A DNA stretch of 64,000 bases. Origin: Thermophilibacter provencensis (GTDB taxonomy: Bacteria; Actinomycetota; Coriobacteriia; Coriobacteriales; Atopobiaceae). The stretch's first letter is position 1; each line of letters starts with the position of its first letter. A program made the translations under genes and the position numbers. Shown here in pieces: positions 58,320-64,000 of the stretch. Where the stretch lies: NCBI RefSeq assembly GCF_030372065.1, contig NZ_JAUDEA010000001.1, positions 271,278 through 335,277 of the forward strand. Direction: 5' to 3'. Under the pieces are notes generated by a model. It did no database searches and was not told the origin of the DNA. It saw only the letters and a list, made by a program, of their open reading frames with translations.

Positions 58320-61004
58320 CTACTGGTCCTTCTCGATGCCGCGCATGACGGCCTTGTAGACCTCCATGATCGGGATGATCAGGAACGCAAGGCCAAGCGC
58401 GGCGGCCAGCGCCTCCATCGGGAGCTCCATGAAGCCGAACATATCGGCCAGGAACGGCACCTCAACCACCACGACGGTGAGGATGAAGGCAAGAAGCGCG
58501 GCGCCCCACAGCCACTTGTTCTGCGTCTTCATGCTGAACAGCGACGCGCGGCGGCTGCGCATGTTGAAGCAGTGGAAGATCTCGACCATGGAGAGCGTGA
58601 TGAACGCCATGGTGACACCCTCCTCGTCGGCGGTGCCGGCGATCATGTCCGCGATGTTGATGTAGCCCATGTCGAGGTAGACGCCCACGAAGAACGAGGC
58701 CAGGACCAGGGCGGTGATCACGATGCCCTGGAAGACGATGTCGACGCCCATGCCGCCGGCGAAGACGCCGTCGGAGGCGTTGCGCGGCTTGCGCTTCATG
58801 ACGTCGCCCTCGGCCTCCTCCATGCCGAGCGCCAGCGCCGGGAAGCAGTCCGTGATGAGGTTGATCCAGAGCAGCTGGACCGGCTGGAAGATCGTGAAGC
58901 CCACGAGCGTGGCCACAAAGACCGAGAGTACCTCGGCGATGTTGGCGGAGAGCAGGAACTGGATGACCTTGCGGATGTTGTCGTAGATCCTACGGCCCTC
59001 CTCCACCGCGTTGATGATGGTGGCAAAGTTGTCGTCCGCGAGGACCATGTCGGCCACGTTCTTGGTGACGTCGGTGCCGGTGATGCCCATGCCCACGCCA
59101 ATGTCGGCGCGCTTGATGGACGGAGCGTCGTTCACGCCGTCGCCGGTCATGGCCACGATCTTGCCGCGGCTCTTCCAGGCGTCGACGATGCGGGCCTTGT
59201 GCTCGGGCTGGACGCGCGCGTAGACGCTGTACTGGGTGACCTGCTCCTTAAAGTCCTCGTCGGAGATCTTGTCGAGCTGGGCGCCCGTGATGGCGTGGGA
59301 GGCGTCGTTGATGATGCCGAGCTCCTTGGCAATGGCCACGGCGGTGTCGATGTGGTCGCCGGTGATCATGACCGGGCGGATGCCGGCCTCCTTGGCCTCC
59401 ACGATGGCCTGCGTGACCTCCGGGCGGACCGGGTCGATCATGCCGGAGAGGCCCACAAAGGTGAGGTCGTGCTCAAGGCCGGCGGGCGTGCAGTCGTCCG
59501 GCAGGGCCTTGTGCTCGCGAACGGCGCTCGCCAGCACGCGCAGGGCCTGGTCGGCCATGGACTTGTTGGCGGCCATGATCTGGGTGCGGCGCGCCTCGGT
59601 CATGGGCTCGACGGTGCCGTCGGCGTTCATGACCTTGGTGCACAGGGCGAGAACCACGTCAGGGCCGCCCTTGGTGTACTGCTCGAAGGTGCCCTCGGGG
59701 GTCTTCACCACAACGGACATCATCTTGCGGCCGGAGTCGAAGGGGGCCTCGCCCACGCGCTCGTAGCGCGCGTCGTTGCCGCCCTCGTAGAAGCCGGCCT
59801 TGGCGGCGTCGTTGACGAGCGCGCACTCGGTGGGCTCGCCCACGGCCTCGCCCTTCTCGGCGTCCCACTTGGCGTCGGAGCAGAGGGCCATGGCGCGCAG
59901 GTGCAGGTCCTCGGGGCCGCAGAGCTCGTGCTTGGTGACGGTCATCTTGTTCTGCGTGAGGGTGCCCGTCTTGTCCGAGCAGATGATCTGGGTGCAGCCG
60001 AGCGTCTCCACGGCGGTCATCTTGCGGATGATGGCCTGACGGCGGCTCATCTTGGTGACGCCCATGGAGAGGACGATCGTGACCACGGCCACGAGGCCCT
60101 CGGGGATGGCGGCAACGGCCAGGGACACGGCAACCATGAAGGTGTCGAGGATCATCTCGGGGTTGGAGCCGAGCTCGCCGCCGTGGCGGATGAGGTCGAC
60201 GGCAAAGATGATCACGCAGATCGCGAGCACCAGCTTGGTGAGGATGCCGGAGAGCTCGTTGAGCTTGATCTGGAGCGGGGTGAGCTCCTTCTTGGCGGTG
60301 GTGAGGGCGTCGGCGATCTTGCCCATCTCGGTCTTCATGCCGGTGGCGGCAACGACTGCCTTGCCGCGGCCGTAGACCACGGTGGAGCCCATGTAGCACA
60401 TGTTCTTGCGGTCGCCGAGGGGCACGTCGTCGGCGTCGGCGGCAAGCGCGATCGGCTCGACGTGCTTCTCAACGGGCACGGACTCGCCGGTGAGCGCCGC
60501 CTCCTCGATCTTCATGGATGCGCTCTCCAGGACGCGGCAGTCCGCGGGCACGGAGTCGCCGGCCTCGAGAAGGACGATGTCGCCGGGGACGAGGTCCGCG
60601 GAGGGAAGGTGCTCGAGCTTGCCGTCGCGGATGACCTTGGACTGCGCGGCGGACATCTGCTGGAGCGCCTCGAGGGCCTGCTCGGACTTGGCCTCCTGGA
60701 CCACGCCGAGCACGGAGTTGATGATGACAACGGCCATGATGATGATGACGTCTGCCCACTCCGGCTCGCCCTGGATCACGCCCGTGATGGCCGAGATGAA
60801 GGCGGCCACGATGAGCATGATGACCATCGGATCGGCCATCTGCTCGAAGAAGCGCTTCCAGAGCGGGGTCTTCTCCTCCTTGTCGAGCTCGTTGTGGCCG
60901 TACTGCGACAGGCGGCTCGAGGCCTCCGCCGCGGTGAGGCCGCTCTCCTCGTTAGAGGAAAGCTCACCCAGCACGTCGTTGGCAGACGCTAGGTACTCTT
61001 TCAA
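58320..61004 (-). CDS. P-type calcium-transporting ATPase
   Basis: 894 residues. PMCA/SERCA-like (type IIA/B) cation ATPase. N-domain actuator LTGESVPVEK (about 180), phosphorylation motif CSDKTGTLTQNKMTVTK (Asp about 327), hinge MTGDGVNDAPSIKRADIGVGM (about 615) and a PEGL motif in TM4 (AAIPEGLVAVVT). Ten membrane helices. It exports calcium using ATP. Start is TTG at 61004 with GGAGG at nine bases; a longer frame to 61199 passes through leader DNA. Confidence 0.92.
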   Translation of the reverse strand: MKEYLASANDVLGELSSNEESGLTAAEASSRLSQYGHNELDKEEKTPLWKRFFEQMADPMVIMLIVAAFISAITGVIQGEPEWADVIIIMAVVIINSVLGVVQEAKSEQALEALQQMSAAQSKVIRDGKLEHLPSADLVPGDIVLLEAGDSVPADCRVLESASMKIEEAALTGESVPVEKHVEPIALAADADDVPLGDRKNMCYMGSTVVYGRGKAVVAATGMKTEMGKIADALTTAKKELTPLQIKLNELSGILTKLVLAICVIIFAVDLIRHGGELGSNPEMILDTFMVAVSLAVAAIPEGLVAVVTIVLSMGVTKMSRRQAIIRKMTAVETLGCTQIICSDKTGTLTQNKMTVTKHELCGPEDLHLRAMALCSDAKWDAEKGEAVGEPTECALVNDAAKAGFYEGGNDARYERVGEAPFDSGRKMMSVVVKTPEGTFEQYTKGGPDVVLALCTKVMNADGTVEPMTEARRTQIMAANKSMADQALRVLASAVREHKALPDDCTPAGLEHDLTFVGLSGMIDPVRPEVTQAIVEAKEAGIRPVMITGDHIDTAVAIAKELGIINDASHAITGAQLDKISDEDFKEQVTQYSVYARVQPEHKARIVDAWKSRGKIVAMTGDGVNDAPSIKRADIGVGMGITGTDVTKNVADMVLADDNFATIINAVEEGRRIYDNIRKVIQFLLSANIAEVLSVFVATLVGFTIFQPVQLLWINLITDCFPALALGMEEAEGDVMKRKPRNASDGVFAGGMGVDIVFQGIVITALVLASFFVGVYLDMGYINIADMIAGTADEEGVTMAFITLSMVEIFHCFNMRSRRASLFSMKTQNKWLWGAALLAFILTVVVVEVPFLADMFGFMELPMEALAAALGLAFLIIPIMEVYKAVMRGIEKDQ

Positions 61005-61174
61005 CGTATTTCTCCTCCTGGGTAGGACATTGGCCCGACAGATTGACGCCCGGTCATAATTCCCCAGGAGGGGCAAGGGCTCGTCAAGGCTGCCATGTCG
61101 GGCAGCTGACAGAACAATCGTCAATTTTACCCAATTTCCTGCCAATAAAACATTGAAAACCTGTGATGCGGCGG

Positions 61175-61230
61175 GGCGGATTGGTGACAAGGGTGACAAC
61201 CTACCCTGTCACCCTTGTCACCAATCCGCC
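61175..61230. repeat. Palindrome with 24-bp arms
   Basis: GGCGGATTGGTGACAAGG then GTGACA, an 8-base loop (ACCTACCC) and the exact reverse complement. It shares the TGACAAGGGTGACA words with the palindromes at 17.4 and 26.6 kb, but sits between divergent genes, so it is not a terminator. The rest of the 367-bp gap is AT-rich promoter-type DNA. Confidence 0.93.
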
Positions 61231-61371
61231 CGCCATCACTTATACGAAACCGATTTCAGATTCAAGCTGTTTTCGGTGAGCGAGGTGCTTACGTACCCCT
61301 TGCCTGCGCTAAACTTGGCTTCGGTAGGCTAATGTTCTGCGCCTTCGCGCAAAGGGAAAGGAAGCGTCTGA

Positions 61372-62373
61372 ATGAACATCCTCTTCTACGGAACGGCCAG
61401 CTACGACAAGGATTCGTTCCAGAAGGAGCTCGCTGACTACCCCGAGATCAAGATCGACTTCACCGAGTCCAACCTCACGCCCATGACCGCGGCGCTCGCG
61501 CGCGGCTATGACGCCGTCTGCGCCTTCGTCAACGCGGACTGCGGCGCCATGACCCTCGAGATTCTCGCCGGCTTTGGCGTCAAGCTCCTCCTCATGCGCT
61601 GCGCGGGCTTTGACGCCGTCAACGTGGCGGTTGCCCAGGACCTCGGCATGCGCGTCACACGCGTGCCCGCGTACTCCCCCGAGGCCATCGCCGAGCACGC
61701 CATGGGCCTCGCGCTTGCCGCCAACCGCCGCATCTGCAAGGGCTACATCCGCGTGCGCGAGAACGACTTCTCCCTCGACGGGCTCGTGGGCAACACGCTG
61801 CACGGCAAGACCGCCGGCATCATCGGCACCGGCCGCATCGGAGCTGCGCTCTGCCGCATCTGCAAGGGCTTTGGCATGAAGGTCCTCGGGTCCGACCTCT
61901 ACCCCAACCAGGCGCTTCTCGACGAGGGTGTGGTCGACGAGTACGTTGACTACGACGAGCTCTACCGCCGAAGCGACCTCATCTCGCTCCACGCCTTCCT
62001 TAACGAGGAGAGCCGCCACATGATCAACGACGACTCCATCGCCAAGATGAAGAACGGCGTGATCCTGGTGAACACCGGCCGCGGCGGCCTCGTGGACACG
62101 CAGGCGCTCATCCGCGGCATCCTCTCCGGCAAGATTGGCGCCGCGGGCATCGACGTCTACGACGAGGAGGGCCCCAACGTCTACCAGAACCGCGCGGGGC
62201 AGGTCATCGACTCGGTGACCGCGCGCCTGTGCTCCTTCCCCAACGTGGTCATGACCAGCCACCAGGCCTTCTTCACCCACGAGGCCCTTGCTGAGATCGC
62301 CCGCGTCACTCTCGACAACGCCCAGGCATTTGCCCACGGCACCGACTTTGTTGACCGCAGCGTCGTCTGCTAG
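61372..62373 (+). CDS. ldhA: D-lactate dehydrogenase
   Basis: 333 residues. D-isomer 2-hydroxyacid dehydrogenase, LdhA type: reduces pyruvate to D-lactate with NADH. N-terminal VPAYSPEAIAEHAMGLAL (about 100), NAD-binding GIIGTGRIGAALCRICKGFG (about 145), catalytic Arg in NTGRGGLVDT (about 234), Glu in DVYDEEGP (about 263) and His in MTSHQAFFTHEAL (about 295). AAAGGAAG precedes the ATG. It is upstream of pyk on the same strand, which fits a fermentative pathway. Confidence 0.88.
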   Translation: MNILFYGTASYDKDSFQKELADYPEIKIDFTESNLTPMTAALARGYDAVCAFVNADCGAMTLEILAGFGVKLLLMRCAGFDAVNVAVAQDLGMRVTRVPAYSPEAIAEHAMGLALAANRRICKGYIRVRENDFSLDGLVGNTLHGKTAGIIGTGRIGAALCRICKGFGMKVLGSDLYPNQALLDEGVVDEYVDYDELYRRSDLISLHAFLNEESRHMINDDSIAKMKNGVILVNTGRGGLVDTQALIRGILSGKIGAAGIDVYDEEGPNVYQNRAGQVIDSVTARLCSFPNVVMTSHQAFFTHEALAEIARVTLDNAQAFAHGTDFVDRSVVC

Positions 62374-62415
62374 CCAGCGACGCTGTCCCGACCCCCGCTC
62401 ATAGAAAGGGCACCC

Positions 62416-63864
62416 ATGGCATTCAACAAGAAGAAGACCAAGATCGTCTGCACGATGGGTCCGGCCACCGAAGACGAGGAGGTGCTGCGTCAGCTCATCC
62501 TCCACGGCATGAACGTCGCGCGCTTCAACTTCTCCCACGGCAGCCACGAGTACCACCGCAAGAACATCGAGCGCGTGCGCGCCCTTTCCCGCGAGCTCGC
62601 CATCCCCGTGGCCATCATGCTCGACACCAAGGGCCCCGAGGTCCGCACCGGTCTTCTCGAGGACGGCCAGAAGGTCACGCTCGAGACGGGCAAGACCTGC
62701 ATCATCACCACCGACGACGACGTCGTGGGCACCGCCGAGCGCTTCTCGCTTGACTACAAGACCCTCCCGCAGGAGGTCGAGAAGGGCACCGTCATCCTGA
62801 TTGACGACGGCCTCATTGGCCTTGAGGTCGACCACGTCGAGGGCACCGACATCTACTGCACCATCACCAACGGCGGCGAGCTCGGCGAGCGCAAGGGCGT
62901 GAACTTCCCCAACCTCAACATCAACCTGCCCTCCGTCACCGCCCAGGACCGCGCGGACATCATGTTTGGCTGCGAGCTGGGCATTGACGCCATCGCCGCC
63001 TCCTTCATCCGCGACGGCAAGGCCGTCCAGGAGATTCGCCGCATCTGCATTGAGATGGGTACCCCCGACGTCCTCATCTTCCCCAAGATCGAGAGCGCCC
63101 TGGGCGTCAAGAACTTCGACGAGATCCTCCACGAGGCCGACGGCTGCATGGTCGCCCGTGGCGACCTCGGCGTTGAGGTGCCCGCCGCACAGGTGCCCCA
63201 CATCCAGAAGACCATCATCAAGAAGTGCAACCAGCACTACAAGCCGGTCATCACGGCCACGCAGATGCTCGACTCCATGCAGCGCAACCCGCGCCCCACG
63301 CGCGCCGAGATCACCGACGTTGCCAACGCCATCTACGACGGCACCGACTGCGTGATGCTCTCTGGCGAGACCGCTGCCGGCAAGTACCCCATCGATGCCG
63401 TCAAGACCATGTCCGAGATCTGCAAGGAGACCGAGAAGTACCTGCCCGAGCGCAAGGAGTACCACGACCGCGGCGGCGTGCGCAACGTCAACGGCGCCAC
63501 CGGCTTTGCCGCGCTCGAGATGGCCGACCGCGTGAACGCCAAGTGCATCCTCGCGCCGACCAACTCCGGCCGCTCCGCGCGCCTCATCTCCACGTTCCGC
63601 CCGAGGATGCCGCTCTTTGCCACCTCGCCGCGTGAGCAGACCATCCGTCGCACCTGCTTCTACTGGGGCGTCTACGCGTACCGCACCACCGAGCAGGGCT
63701 CGCTCTCGAGCACGCTGTACAACGCGCTCGTGACGGCCAAGAACAACGGCCTCGTGGAGACCGGTGACATCGTGGTCATCACCGCCGGTGACCCGCAGAC
63801 CTCCCCGCGCCTGGGTGACTACACCACCTCCACCAACATGGCGATGGTGGCGCAGGTGCAGTAG
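62416..63864 (+). CDS. pyk: Pyruvate kinase
   Basis: 482 residues. Converts phosphoenolpyruvate and ADP to pyruvate and ATP. KIVCTMGPATEDEEVLRQL, GMNVARFNFSHGSHEYH, LDTKGPEVRTG, the active-site pattern LIFPKIESALGVKNFDEI (Lys about 224) and MVARGDLGVEVP and ITATQMLDSMQRNPRPTRAEITDVANAIYDGTDCVMLSGETAAGKYP are all present, and the C-terminal domain is complete. AGAAAGGG precedes the ATG, and ldhA is 42 bp upstream, so the two are likely co-transcribed. Confidence 0.97.
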   Translation: MAFNKKKTKIVCTMGPATEDEEVLRQLILHGMNVARFNFSHGSHEYHRKNIERVRALSRELAIPVAIMLDTKGPEVRTGLLEDGQKVTLETGKTCIITTDDDVVGTAERFSLDYKTLPQEVEKGTVILIDDGLIGLEVDHVEGTDIYCTITNGGELGERKGVNFPNLNINLPSVTAQDRADIMFGCELGIDAIAASFIRDGKAVQEIRRICIEMGTPDVLIFPKIESALGVKNFDEILHEADGCMVARGDLGVEVPAAQVPHIQKTIIKKCNQHYKPVITATQMLDSMQRNPRPTRAEITDVANAIYDGTDCVMLSGETAAGKYPIDAVKTMSEICKETEKYLPERKEYHDRGGVRNVNGATGFAALEMADRVNAKCILAPTNSGRSARLISTFRPRMPLFATSPREQTIRRTCFYWGVYAYRTTEQGSLSSTLYNALVTAKNNGLVETGDIVVITAGDPQTSPRLGDYTTSTNMAMVAQVQ

Positions 63865-63888
63865 GCGCAACTCGCTCCACGCACGTTT

Positions 63889-63922
63889 GAGGCCCCGCGA
63901 CGCAGCTGTGTCGCGGGGCCTC
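63889..63922 (+). terminator. Terminator after pyk
   Basis: GAGGCCCCGCGAC and GTCGCGGGGCCTC, 13-bp perfect arms with an 8-base loop, followed by TTGT. Lies 25 bp after the stop. Confidence 0.85.
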
Positions 63923-63934
63923 TTGTGGACCCGC

Positions 63935-63964
63935 GCCGACGGTTCTTCTCGCCGGGGCGTCGGC
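63935..63964. repeat. Hairpin with TTCTTCTCG in the loop
   Basis: GCCGACG and CGTCGGC form a 7-bp stem around GTTCTTCTCGCCGGGG, immediately after the pyk terminator. Confidence 0.7.
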
Positions 63965-64000
63965 CCGCGTCCCCGCTCGGCCCGCCCGTCCGGGACGGCC

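Noticed and set aside
1..64000. The many long reading frames opposite or out of frame with known genes
   Set aside because: High GC makes long spurious frames (Arg/Pro/Ala-rich, often starting at random Met). They overlap well-supported genes and lack domains and ribosome binding sites.

Overview
The window is a 64 kb piece of a high-GC Gram-positive chromosome. Gene content fits an Atopobiaceae-like member of the Coriobacteriia (Olsenella-type); this is inferred from protein style and gene set, because there is no rRNA to confirm it. Nearly all backbone genes are ordinary: tyrS, lgt, argR, phosphoglucomutase, rlmKL, kup, citrate synthase, carD, cyclophilin, brnQ, rsgA, a P-type calcium ATPase, a D-lactate dehydrogenase and pyruvate kinase. 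Most lie on the minus strand. The lactate dehydrogenase and pyruvate kinase pair at the right end suggests a fermentative lifestyle.

Layout. 0-4.3 kb: a YjdF-type protein with a structured leader, a TetR-controlled methyltransferase, a hydrolase and a damaged GntR/DUF1648 locus. 4.5-13 kb: an ABC exporter, a CmpB-type membrane protein, lgt, a NifU-like protein, a U32 peptidase and tyrS. 13-34 kb: a class A penicillin-binding protein, argR, pgm, rlmKL, an S10 peptidase, kup, gltA, carD, brnQ, a tannase-like lipoprotein, acylphosphatase and tRNA-Phe. 34-35 kb: a ParE/RelE-type toxin with a frameshift plus its antitoxin. 35.2-53.4 kb: a tad (Flp pilus) operon read leftwards: cpaB, tadZ, tadA, tadB, tadC, flp, a lipoprotein, a second pilin, tadE, a TadG-like protein, tadE, DUF192 and an FHA protein. 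53.6-64 kb: rsgA, two secreted DUF5648-repeat proteins, the calcium ATPase, ldhA and pyk.

The clearest finding is an 8.57 kb integrative mobilizable element (39,807-48,380) that cuts the flp major pilin gene in two. It carries a serine integrase, a small DNA-binding (excisionase-like) protein behind a predicted three-way-junction leader RNA, an iteron region, a Rep with HUH endonuclease and superfamily-3 helicase signatures (the architecture of CRESS-DNA replicons), a MobV relaxase and a putative PD-(D/E)XK nuclease. Both attachment sites are legible and rejoining them restores a 63-residue pilin. The integrase gene lies downstream of the tad promoter in the integrated state, so pilus transcription and excision could be linked.

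The second finding concerns the intergenic DNA. A 10-base word, GTYCTTCTCG, occurs 36 times by my hand count (27 on one strand, 9 on the other), 17 of them between genes, often in hairpin loops. Related modules build phased arrays: 27-bp units with a period of 41-42 bp (22.2-22.5 and 33.8-34.2 kb) and a 63-bp unit (54.8-55.0 and 58.1-58.2 kb). These periods are close to whole multiples of 10.5 bp. Perfect palindromes with 59-, 52- and 24-bp arms lie at other gene boundaries. I know of no description of this set of elements, and their function is unknown.
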